Assembly (NCBI GenBank): GCA_020633195.1
Contig: JACKEC010000055.1
Location: 1 to 22,259, forward strand
Direction of reading: 5' to 3'
Length of the DNA: 22,259 nt
Source of the DNA: Sandaracinaceae bacterium
GTDB lineage: Bacteria; Myxococcota_A; Polyangia; Polyangiales; Sandaracinaceae
In this document: piece by piece, positions 10,242 to 17,815 of the stretch
How the letters are laid out: every line of letters begins with the position of its first letter
Position numbering within the stretch: position 1 is the stretch's first letter
Notes under the pieces: generated by a model
Seen by the model: the letters and a program-made list of their open reading frames with translations, nothing else
What the model was told of the DNA's origin: nothing
The model's database searches: none
Program-made: the position numbers and the translations under genes

Positions 10242-11189
10242 TCAAGCGGAGTCGGGCCGCGCGTTCGCGAGCGCGTCGCGCACGAAGAGGTCCTCGAGCG
10301 TCTCGCGCGCGGGGGTCACCGACACGATCTGGGCGCCCGCCTGCACCGCGCGCTCGATCACCGGCTGCCCTCCGTCGGCGCCCTCGACGTGCACCACGAC
10401 CTCGCCCTCGACGGCCCGCACGTCGGCGACGAGGTCCTCGAGCTCGTCGCGCAGCGCGTCGCTCACCTGCGTCAGCACGATCTCGACGCGCCGGGTCTCG
10501 GGTCGGAGCAGCTCACCGAGCGGGCCGTAGTGGGTCATCTTGCCGCGCTGCAAGATCCCCACGCGGTCGCAGAGCAGCTCCACGTCGCTGAGGATGTGGC
10601 TCGTGAAGAGGATCGTCTTGCCGCGCTCGCGGTGCTCGAGGATCAGGTCGCGCACCTCCTTGCGCCCGATCGGGTCGAGGCCGCTCATCGGCTCGTCCAG
10701 GATCAGCAGGGCCGGGTCGTGCAACAAGGCTTGCGCGAGCCCGATGCGCTGCATCATGCCTTTGCTGAACTTGCCGATCGGGCGGTCGACCGCGTGGCCG
10801 AGCCCGACGCGCTCGACCATCTCGCGGCCGCGCTTCTTGCGGCTCGCCGCGTCCATCCCCGCGAGGCGCCCGCACAGGTCGAGGAACTCGAGCGGCTTGA
10901 GGTACTGATAGACGTACGGGTTCTCGGGCAGGTAGCCGACCTGCTTCATCGTCTCGGCGCGGCCGTGCCGGTCGCCGAAGAGCTCGATGGTCCCGGCCAT
11001 CGGGAAGATGAGGCGCAGGACCATCTTGATCGTCGTCGTCTTGCCGGCGCCGTTGGGGCCGAGCAGCCCGAACGTCTCTCCGTCGCGCACCTCGAAGTCG
11101 ATGCCGCGCACCGCCTCGACCTTCTTGCGCAAGAAGCCGATGCGGAAGGTCTTGGCCAGGCCGCTCACGCGCAGGACGGGGTCGGTCAT
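10242..11189 (-). CDS. ABC transporter ATP-binding protein
   Basis: A 315-aa ABC ATPase of the type that pairs with ABC-2 permeases. Walker A is GPNGAGKTT (44-52), the signature motif is the variant FSKGMMQR (141-148), and Walker B is LLILDEP (161-167), followed by the D-loop SGLDP and the switch histidine in TSH (H198). The C-terminal 90 residues form the extra regulatory domain common in this class. It would drive export of a lipid, glycan or peptide, or act in envelope remodelling. No membrane permease lies in the cassette or the window, so the partner is encoded elsewhere. The ATG at 11189 overlaps the aminotransferase stop (ATGA), which indicates translational coupling. Confidence 0.93.
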   Translation of the reverse strand: MTDPVLRVSGLAKTFRIGFLRKKVEAVRGIDFEVRDGETFGLLGPNGAGKTTTIKMVLRLIFPMAGTIELFGDRHGRAETMKQVGYLPENPYVYQYLKPLEFLDLCGRLAGMDAASRKKRGREMVERVGLGHAVDRPIGKFSKGMMQRIGLAQALLHDPALLILDEPMSGLDPIGRKEVRDLILEHRERGKTILFTSHILSDVELLCDRVGILQRGKMTHYGPLGELLRPETRRVEIVLTQVSDALRDELEDLVADVRAVEGEVVVHVEGADGGQPVIERAVQAGAQIVSVTPARETLEDLFVRDALANARPDSA

Positions 11190-12253
11190 GAGCCCGTGTG
11201 CCTCCGGAAGCGCTCGATCACGCGCGCCTGATCGGCGTCGCTCATCAGCGGGTGCAGGGGGAGCGCGAGGCCGCCGTCCTCGAGGGACTCGGCCACCGCG
11301 AAGTCGGGGCTCCCGGCTTCGAAGCGCCCCGCCAGCGACCCGATCCGGTTCATCGCGAACGAGAGCCGCCCCGCCTCCACCCCGTCCTCGCGGAGCGCGG
11401 CCACGAGCGCGTCGCGGTCGTCGACGATCACCCCGAACGTCTGCCAGTTGCTCTCGACTCCGTCCCGCGCGGGCCGCTGTACGCGGGCGTCGGGGAGCGC
11501 GTCGCGGTAGCGATCGGCGAGCTCGCGCCGCCGCGCGACGATCGCGTCGAGCCGGTCGAGCTGCGCGAGGCCCATCGCCGCCGCCATCTCGGTCATGCGC
11601 TGGTTGCCCGCCGCCACCACGAACCCGCCGTCGCGCTGCCCGTGGTTGCGGAGCGCGCGCAGCGCGTCGGCGAGGGCGTCGTCGTCGGTGAGGCACGCGC
11701 CCCCCTCGCCCGTCGTGAGGAGCTTGCGCGGGTGGAAGCTCAGGCACGCGATCGTCCCGCGGGCCGGCGCGGGGCGTCCGTCGACCGTCGACCCGATCGA
11801 GCACGCGGCGTCGACGATCGTCGGGACGTCGCTCGGCGGGTGCGGCGCGGGCATCCCGAACTGATCGATCACGATCGCGGCGCGGACGAGCGGCGTCCTC
11901 GCCGCGGCCGCGCCCTCGGGCGTCCCGTTCCACGACGCGGGGTCCACGTCGTAGAGCACGGGCACCGCGCCGGAGCGGACGATCGCGTGGGCGGGGCTCG
12001 GCCAGCTCAAGGCGGGGCAGAGCACCCGGTGGCTCCGCACGTCGAGCGCCTCGAGGGCGAGCTCGAGGGCGGCGGTGCCCGAGCCCACGGCGATCGCGTG
12101 ACGCCGCTCGCAGACCTCCGCGAGGCGCGCTTCGAAGGCCGCGACGCGCGCGCCCATGACGAGCATCCCCGACTCGAGCACCTCGCGGACGCCGTCGAGC
12201 TCCTCGGCGCCGATCCAGGGGCGTGCGAGGCGAATCACGCGCGGAGGATACAC
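11186..12253 (-). CDS. DegT/DnrJ/EryC1/StrS-type PLP aminotransferase
   Basis: A 355-aa PLP-dependent aminotransferase of the DegT family, which usually transfers an amino group to a keto-sugar or related intermediate. Seen in sequence: the phosphate-binding GSGTAAL (58-64), the cofactor-binding aspartate in VDAA (D148), the Schiff-base lysine in SFHPRK (K177), and the RNHGQRDGG loop typical of the family. The start chosen is the GTG at 12251-12253, because a full GGAGG ribosome-binding site sits 8 bases upstream; a GTG at 12238 is an alternative without such a site. It is the first gene of the leftward cassette. No glycosyltransferase or sugar-nucleotide gene is nearby, so a sugar substrate is not supported by context. 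Confidence 0.9.
   Translation of the reverse strand: MYPPRVIRLARPWIGAEELDGVREVLESGMLVMGARVAAFEARLAEVCERRHAIAVGSGTAALELALEALDVRSHRVLCPALSWPSPAHAIVRSGAVPVLYDVDPASWNGTPEGAAAARTPLVRAAIVIDQFGMPAPHPPSDVPTIVDAACSIGSTVDGRPAPARGTIACLSFHPRKLLTTGEGGACLTDDDALADALRALRNHGQRDGGFVVAAGNQRMTEMAAAMGLAQLDRLDAIVARRRELADRYRDALPDARVQRPARDGVESNWQTFGVIVDDRDALVAALREDGVEAGRLSFAMNRIGSLAGRFEAGSPDFAVAESLEDGGLALPLHPLMSDADQARVIERFRRHTGS
12243..12247 (+). promoter_or_regulatory. ribosome-binding site deciding the TTG start of the second kinase
   Basis: GGAGG lies 7 bases before the in-frame TTG at 12255. The next candidate start, GTG at 12273, has no such site, so the TTG is preferred. Confidence 0.6.
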
Positions 12254-12254
12254 C

Positions 12255-15200
12255 TTGTTATCCTCCGCGGTCGTGCCTGCTCCCACCACCCCGCCGCCCG
12301 CTCACCTCGGGCGCTATCGCGTCGTCCGCCGCCTCGGCGCGGGCGGCATGGCGGAGGTGTTCCTCGCGCGGTCGACGGGCGCCGAGGGCATCGAGAAGGT
12401 CCTCGTGGTGAAGCGCGTGCTCCCCACGTTCGCGCGCAGCCCGAAGTTCATCTCGATGTTCGTGGACGAGGCGAAGGTCGCGATGCGCCTGAACCACCCG
12501 AACATCGTGCAGGTCTATGCCTTCGAGCAGGTGAAGGGCGAGTTCCTCCTCGCGATGGAGTTCGTCGACGGCCTCGATCTGGGCCGGCTCGTCTCCGCGG
12601 CGCGTCGCGCGGGGCGCCGCCTGGCCCCCGCGCTGTGCGCCTACATCGTCAGCGAGATCGCCAAGGGCCTCGACTACGCGCACCACCGCAAGGACGAGAG
12701 CGGCACGCCGATGGAGATCGTGCACCGCGACGTGAGCCCGCAGAACGCGCTCATCAGCTACGACGGCATCGTCAAGATCGCCGACTTCGGGATCGCGCGG
12801 GCGCGCCTCGTGAGCGAGGAGACCGGCGTCATCAAGGGCAAGTTCTCCTACATGTCGCCCGAGCAGGCGCGCGGGCAGCGCGTGGACCGCCGCAGCGACG
12901 TCTACTCGCTCGGGGTGCTCCTCGCCGAGCTCCTCATGAACCGCCCGATGTACCCGGGGCAGCAGGGTATGGAGGTCCTCGAGCAGGTCCGCGACGGCAA
13001 CCGCACGATGCCGCGCAGCGTGGACCCGTCGGTCCCGCCCGAGCTCGACGAGATCGTGCGCCGCGCGACCTCGCTGGATCGGGAGCTGCGCTACCCGAGC
13101 TCGCGCTCGCTGGCCGGCGCGCTCAACAAGTGGCTCCACATGCAGGACGAGGTCCTCGACGCGGTCGACCTCGAGCGCTTCATCGCCGAGATCGCCCCGC
13201 GCGAGGTCACCAGCCCCGACGGGACGTCGTCCCCGAGCCGGGGCGCGGGGACCGCCGACACCCACGCGTCCCTCCCGCACGTCGGGGCCCGCGAGCTGCG
13301 CGAGCGCCGCAACGTGGTGGTCGTGCACGGCCGCTTCCGCGGCGAGATGGACGACCGCGTCACCGGTGTCGAGCGCACGGGTCCGAGCGTCGACGCGGCC
13401 GCCGTGCGGGTCCTCGAGGACATCGCCTTCAAGTACCACGCGATCCTCGACTGGCCGGACGGCACGGGCAAGCGGGGGTTCCGGCTGCTGATCGGGCTCG
13501 GCCGCGTCTCCGTCGACGACCCCCTCCACGCGACCCGCATGGGGATGGACGTCCTCGACGCGCTCGAGGGCCTCAGCGTCGACCTGCTGTCGCCCCTCAA
13601 CGCCTCGATCGGCCTGAGCCGCGGCGTCGTCGCGACGGTGCGCGCGGCGGCAGGGCGTCGACTTCGATACCAGCCGGTGGACGGCGTGTTCGAGGTCGCG
13701 CGCGAGCTCGGCGACCAAGGCGACGCGGGCGAGATCCTCGCCACCGGCGAGGTGTATCGGCTCGCTCGGCGCGCCTTCTCGTTCGACGAGGACGCCGTCC
13801 GGGAGATCACCGTCACGGGGACGCAGGCCGGTCCCCGCCGGTTCCGAGCGTATCGATTGCGAGGCGCGCGCACCCGCGAGGAGCGGGCCTTCGAGGCCCG
13901 CGCGATGGCGGGCCAGGTGGGCCTCTTCGGCCGCACCCAGGAGATCAAGGCGATCGCGAGCGCCTACGACGAGACGAGCGCGGGGCGCAAGAGCTCGTAC
14001 CTGTGCGTGCTCGGGGAGCTCGGCGCGGGAAAGAGCGCCCTCGTCGCCGCGGCCCTCGCGGAGCTCGATCCGGCCCCCCGGGTGCTCCGCGTGGAGTGCG
14101 TGTTCGGCAGCTCCGAGGTCCCCTACGAGGCCGTCGCCGAGCTGGTGCGCGAGGCCTGCGGCATCGCCGAGGATGCGTCCTCCGACGAGGCGCGCGCCCA
14201 GCTCGCCAAGGTGATGCGCAGGGTCGTGCCGTCCGCGACGCGCTCGGCGGACCTGGAGGCGCTCGAGCCGCTCGTGGCGCCCCAGCTCAAGGCCTCGGAG
14301 GATCCGGGCGACCACAGCGCGAGCCTCATCCGCGCGGTGCGCCACCTCCTCGGCGGCCTCGCCGCGCAGGGCCCGTGCGTGGTCTGGGTGGACGCCCTGC
14401 AGTTCGTCGACTCACCCAGCCTGTCCCTGATGGCCCGCCTCATGAGCCACACCTACGAGGTGCCGCTCATGGTGATCGTGTCGAGCCGTCAGGACGAGCG
14501 GGTCGAGGAGATCCTCGGCAACGTGGCGCGCATCGACCTCGCCGAGCTCGACGACGCGGACCGGCGCGCCCTCATCACGGCCCGCTTCGGCGGGGCGAAG
14601 GTGCCGCCGGACATCCAGCAGGCCATCGTCCACCGCGCGGGCGGCAACCCGTTCTTCCTGATCGAGCTCGTCGACGCGCTCCTCGATCGCGAGGCGGTGC
14701 GGGTCGAAGGGGAGGGGCCGAGCCGCCGCGTGGTGAGGCGCTCGGGGGCCGCGTTCGCGCTCCCCACGACGCTCGAGGACGTGATCGCGGCCCGGCTCGC
14801 CGAGCTCCCGGAGCCCGAACGACACGCCCTGCGCTGGCTCGCCGTCACGGGCCCGGGTCTTCGCGTGCAGGAGCTGCGCGTGCTGACGGGGGAGGAGCTC
14901 GAGGACGAGCTGATCGCGCTCGAGCAGCGCGGCCTCGTGCAGCGCCGGACGGGCGGAGGCCTCTTCTTCCCGAGCGCGGTCGTGCGTCACGTGGCCTACG
15001 AGAGCATCGACAGCGCCGACAGGATCCGGATGCACCGGATGATGGCCAACTACCTGACCGCGCTGGACCTCCCGATCTCGCCGGCGCGGCTCGCGCACCA
15101 CCGCGAGCAGGCGGGCGATCGGAGCGGCGCGGCGGACGCCTACCTCGCCGCGGGCAAGGCCGCCCACCGGATGCACTCGCTCGACGAGGCGATGCGCTTC

Positions 15201-16523
15201 TTCGGGCGCGCGCTCGCGCTCACCCCGGCGCACGCCGACGGCGCGTTCGAGGCGCACGAGGCGCGCGAGCAGATCCTGCGCTCGCTCGGGCGCCGGACCG
15301 AGCAGCGCACCGAGCTCGAGGCGCTGCGCGACCTCGCCGACCGCACGCGCAAGCCGCGGCACACGGCGATCGCGTTCAGCCGGCTCGCCCGCTACGACCT
15401 CGACGCCTCGCGCCCCGCCGGGGTGGAGGCGATGCTGCGGCGGGCGCTCGACGCGTCGATCGAGGCCGACGACAAGAGCGCCGAGATCGAGGCGCTGCGG
15501 CTCCTCGGCCAGCTGCGCCGTGACCAGGGCGATACCCTCGGCGCGATCGAGGCGCTCGACAGGGCCCTCGCCCGCGCCCAGACCGACGAGCGCTGGCTGT
15601 CCGCGCGCGGCCAGACCCTGGTCCAGAAGGCGATCCTCCAGTGGCGCGCCGCTCAGATCGAGGACTCGCTCGCGTCGTCGGCGGAGGCCGTCGTCATCTT
15701 CCGGCGCCTCGGGCTCAAGGCCCACGAGGCCAACGCCCTGTCGAGCCTCGGGGTCGCGCTCGCCCACCGCGGCGCGTTCGAGGACGCCATTAAGGTCATC
15801 CGCGCGTCGGTGCTCCTCGATCGCGAGGCCGGCGATCGCATCCACCTCGGCCGGAAGGTCTCCAACATCGGGCAGCTCTATGGCGAGCTTGGTCACGTGG
15901 ACCACGCGATGGGCTTCCTGCGCCGCGCCCTCGACGTCTTCGAAACGGTCGCGGACCAGTCCGCGCAGGCCGACGCGCTCTGCGCGATCAGCGAGCTGCT
16001 CGCCCTTCAGATCGGGGACTTCCCCGCCGCCGAAGGGGTGCTCGAGGACGCTCGCGCGATCGCCGAGCGCATCAACGACCCCTACGACCTCGCCCACGTG
16101 TGTCTCGTCCGTGGCTCCATCCAGGCGGCGCGCGGCGACCATGAGGGCGCGGCGCAGTCCGCCCGCGACGCGATCCGCCACGCGAAGACCGCGGGCGCGC
16201 GGGGCTACGAGCAGCTCGGCATCGCGGCCCGCGCCGAGGCGCTCGCGCGCACCGGGCATCTGGACGAGGCCCTCCACCTCGCGCGACAGCTCGCGGATCG
16301 GGTCCGCGGCCGGGACGGGATCGAGCGGGCCGAGCACATCCACCTGATGCTCGCGCGGGCGTTCGCGCTCGCCGGCGAGGCCGGGGCGGCGGACGAGGCG
16401 CTCGCGCACGCGCGGCGGCTCGTCGACGCGCGGCTCGACCAGATCGGGGACGGCGTGCTCCGCGGGACCTACCTCGACGCGCCTCACGTTCGAGCCATCC
16501 GGCAGGGCGACCTCACCGCGTGA
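12255..16523 (+). CDS. Ser/Thr kinase - degenerate cyclase-like domain - STAND ATPase - TPR protein
   Basis: A 1422-aa signalling protein. The kinase (about 20-295) has GAGGMAE (28-34), K53, HRDVSPQN (157-164), DFG (177-179) and SPE (201-203), and appears active. Residues 350-535 resemble a class III nucleotide cyclase: SIGLSRGVV (451-459), VDGVFEVAREL (475-485) and AYRLRG (532-537) fit, but the two metal-binding aspartates are not found, so it is probably inactive and may be a regulatory or binding domain. The STAND ATPase has FGR (558-560), Walker A GELGAGKSA (587-595) and Walker B VVWVDA (709-714), where the usual second acidic residue is alanine, then GGNPFFLIEL (796-805). From about 985 on there are TPR-like repeats. 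No membrane segment is seen. The start is TTG 12255 (GGAGG, 7 bases). The stop overlaps the phospholipase start (GTGA). Confidence 0.9.
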   Translation: MLSSAVVPAPTTPPPAHLGRYRVVRRLGAGGMAEVFLARSTGAEGIEKVLVVKRVLPTFARSPKFISMFVDEAKVAMRLNHPNIVQVYAFEQVKGEFLLAMEFVDGLDLGRLVSAARRAGRRLAPALCAYIVSEIAKGLDYAHHRKDESGTPMEIVHRDVSPQNALISYDGIVKIADFGIARARLVSEETGVIKGKFSYMSPEQARGQRVDRRSDVYSLGVLLAELLMNRPMYPGQQGMEVLEQVRDGNRTMPRSVDPSVPPELDEIVRRATSLDRELRYPSSRSLAGALNKWLHMQDEVLDAVDLERFIAEIAPREVTSPDGTSSPSRGAGTADTHASLPHVGARELRERRNVVVVHGRFRGEMDDRVTGVERTGPSVDAAAVRVLEDIAFKYHAILDWPDGTGKRGFRLLIGLGRVSVDDPLHATRMGMDVLDALEGLSVDLLSPLNASIGLSRGVVATVRAAAGRRLRYQPVDGVFEVARELGDQGDAGEILATGEVYRLARRAFSFDEDAVREITVTGTQAGPRRFRAYRLRGARTREERAFEARAMAGQVGLFGRTQEIKAIASAYDETSAGRKSSYLCVLGELGAGKSALVAAALAELDPAPRVLRVECVFGSSEVPYEAVAELVREACGIAEDASSDEARAQLAKVMRRVVPSATRSADLEALEPLVAPQLKASEDPGDHSASLIRAVRHLLGGLAAQGPCVVWVDALQFVDSPSLSLMARLMSHTYEVPLMVIVSSRQDERVEEILGNVARIDLAELDDADRRALITARFGGAKVPPDIQQAIVHRAGGNPFFLIELVDALLDREAVRVEGEGPSRRVVRRSGAAFALPTTLEDVIAARLAELPEPERHALRWLAVTGPGLRVQELRVLTGEELEDELIALEQRGLVQRRTGGGLFFPSAVVRHVAYESIDSADRIRMHRMMANYLTALDLPISPARLAHHREQAGDRSGAADAYLAAGKAAHRMHSLDEAMRFFGRALALTPAHADGAFEAHEAREQILRSLGRRTEQRTELEALRDLADRTRKPRHTAIAFSRLARYDLDASRPAGVEAMLRRALDASIEADDKSAEIEALRLLGQLRRDQGDTLGAIEALDRALARAQTDERWLSARGQTLVQKAILQWRAAQIEDSLASSAEAVVIFRRLGLKAHEANALSSLGVALAHRGAFEDAIKVIRASVLLDREAGDRIHLGRKVSNIGQLYGELGHVDHAMGFLRRALDVFETVADQSAQADALCAISELLALQIGDFPAAEGVLEDARAIAERINDPYDLAHVCLVRGSIQAARGDHEGAAQSARDAIRHAKTAGARGYEQLGIAARAEALARTGHLDEALHLARQLADRVRGRDGIERAEHIHLMLARAFALAGEAGAADEALAHARRLVDARLDQIGDGVLRGTYLDAPHVRAIRQGDLTA
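12262..12266 (-). promoter_or_regulatory. ribosome-binding site deciding the GTG start of the aminotransferase
   Basis: Read on the minus strand, GGAGG lies 8 bases before the GTG at 12251-12253. The alternative GTG at 12238 has only a distant AAGG. Confidence 0.6.
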
Positions 16524-17680
16524 CCCTCGGCCTGATCATGAGCGGGGGCGGCGCCCGCGGGGCCTACGAGGTCGGGGTCCTCTCCTACATCCTCGGCGAC
16601 CTCGTCCGTCGGCGCGGGGCCTGGCCGCTCGACTTCGTCTGCGGCACCTCGGTCGGCGCGATCAACGGCGCGTTCGTCGCGGCCAGCGTCCACGACGCGC
16701 CCGCGGGCATGGCCCGGCTGGAGTCGATGTGGCGAGCGATCCAGCTCCCGAACGTGCTCGGCTTCAACGTCACGCAGGCCTCGCGGCTGCACCGCGTGGT
16801 CCTCGGCGGCCGCCGCGGCGGCGGCCTGTTCGACGCCACCCCGATGACGGAGATCATCCGCACCGGCATCGACTACCGGCAGCTCGCGCGCAACCTGCGC
16901 ACCGGCATCCTCAAGGCCTTCACCGCCACGGCGACCCACGTCCGGACCGGGAAGCCCATCTGCTTCGTCGATCGAGCGCCCGGCGTCGGCCTGCCGGTGG
17001 GGATGCCGCGCGCGGTCGGGGTGCGGTCCGCGCACATCATGCCGCACCACGTTCTCGCATCGGCAGCGATACCAGTCGTGTTCCCGCCGGTCTCGATCCG
17101 CGCCGATCTCTACTGCGACGGCGGGCTCCGCCTGAACACCCCGCTCTCACCGGCCATCCACCTCGGCGCCGACAAGGTCTTCGTGATCGGGCTCAGCTCC
17201 GAGATCGAGGCGCCCGAGATCGCGTCGGGGCGCTACCCCGGGCTGCCGTTCCTCCTCGGGAAGGTGCTCGACGCGTTCATGCTCGATCACGTGAACGTGG
17301 ACCTCGAGGAGCTCGGCCGTATCAACGAGCTGCTCGCCGACGGCGTGACCGCGTTCGGTCCCGACTTCGTGGCGCGTCTGAACGAGGCGGGCGCCGCGCG
17401 CGGAGCGCCGCCGCGCCGCTTCGTGGGCTCGTTCACGATCCGGCCGAGCCAGGACCTCGGCGTGATCGCGGCGGACTTCCTCGACCGCGAGCGCGCGGCG
17501 CTGCGCAAGCAGCTCGGCCGGACCCTGCTCCGCTTGATGGACGTCGGCGAGGGCGCGACGGCCGCGGATCTCGCGAGCTATCTGCTCTTCGATGGGGGCT
17601 ACGCGCAGGAATTGATCGCGCTCGGCCGGCGTGATGCGCGCGAGAGCAGCGACGAGATCGAGGCCTTCCTCTACTCCTGA
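16520..17680 (+). CDS. patatin-like phospholipase
   Basis: A 386-aa patatin family lipid acyl hydrolase. The oxyanion-hole motif GGGARG (9-14), the nucleophile elbow GTSVG with S44, and the DGG motif with catalytic D200 are all present, so the Ser-Asp dyad is intact. The family cleaves acyl chains from membrane phospholipids. No signal peptide is seen, so it probably acts in the cytoplasm or at the inner membrane face. It begins with GTG in the four bases GTGA shared with the kinase stop and has no good ribosome-binding site of its own, only AGGG about 14 bases upstream, which points to translational coupling. Regulation by the giant kinase is a reasonable inference. The C-terminal 150 residues are helical and not recognised. 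Confidence 0.93.
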   Translation: MTLGLIMSGGGARGAYEVGVLSYILGDLVRRRGAWPLDFVCGTSVGAINGAFVAASVHDAPAGMARLESMWRAIQLPNVLGFNVTQASRLHRVVLGGRRGGGLFDATPMTEIIRTGIDYRQLARNLRTGILKAFTATATHVRTGKPICFVDRAPGVGLPVGMPRAVGVRSAHIMPHHVLASAAIPVVFPPVSIRADLYCDGGLRLNTPLSPAIHLGADKVFVIGLSSEIEAPEIASGRYPGLPFLLGKVLDAFMLDHVNVDLEELGRINELLADGVTAFGPDFVARLNEAGAARGAPPRRFVGSFTIRPSQDLGVIAADFLDRERAALRKQLGRTLLRLMDVGEGATAADLASYLLFDGGYAQELIALGRRDARESSDEIEAFLYS

Positions 17681-17682
17681 AA

Positions 17683-17704
17683 CGATCCCCAGTGCTGGGG
17701 ATCG
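17683..17704 (+). terminator. perfect 10-bp dyad after the phospholipase gene
   Basis: CGATCCCCAG and CTGGGGATCG are perfect reverse complements separated by TG, starting 2 bases after the phospholipase stop. As RNA it would form a strong short hairpin. No T-run follows, so termination is plausible but not certain; a protein-binding palindrome is the alternative. Confidence 0.45.
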
Positions 17705-17756
17705 GGTGGGACAAATTGTGGACAGATCGCGATAACCATCGGGATCTCATGCGGAA

Positions 17757-17784
17757 TCGACAGAACGAGCCGCTGTGCTATCGT
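17757..17784 (+). promoter_or_regulatory. candidate housekeeping-sigma promoter for the TPR-like gene
   Basis: TCGACA (17757-17762) matches five of six bases of the -35 consensus, and TATCGT (17779-17784) after a 16-bp spacer is a fair -10, preceded by the TG of an extended -10. The expected transcription start, near 17791, gives a leader of about 25 bases with a GAGGGG ribosome-binding site. The surrounding 100 bp are clearly richer in A and T than the flanking genes. Confidence 0.45.
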
Positions 17785-17793
17785 TGTGGATAA
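17785..17793 (-). promoter_or_regulatory. DnaA-box-like 9-mer
   Basis: TGTGGATAA is the exact reverse complement of the strong DnaA box TTATCCACA. It overlaps the predicted transcription start of the downstream gene. A second site, two mismatches away, reads CTGTCCACA on the minus strand at 17716-17724. No replication gene is nearby, so this is a site candidate only. Confidence 0.3.
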
Positions 17794-17815
17794 AGGTATC
17801 AATGAGGGGCAGGTC

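Larger units (their letters stand above)
12240..12269. repeat. perfect 11-bp inverted repeat holding both divergent ribosome-binding sites
   Basis: CGCGGAGGATA (12240-12250) and TATCCTCCGCG (12259-12269) are perfect reverse complements around an 8-nt spacer. The left arm carries the GGAGG of the rightward kinase gene and the right arm, read on the minus strand, carries the GGAGG of the leftward aminotransferase gene. Both apparent start codons lie in the spacer. The element could be an RNA hairpin that hides either ribosome-binding site, an operator, or both. Confidence 0.75.

Noticed and set aside
17705..17815. Replication origin
   Set aside because: Only one exact and one weak DnaA box, no AT-rich unwinding region of useful length, and no dnaA, dnaN or gidA-type genes.
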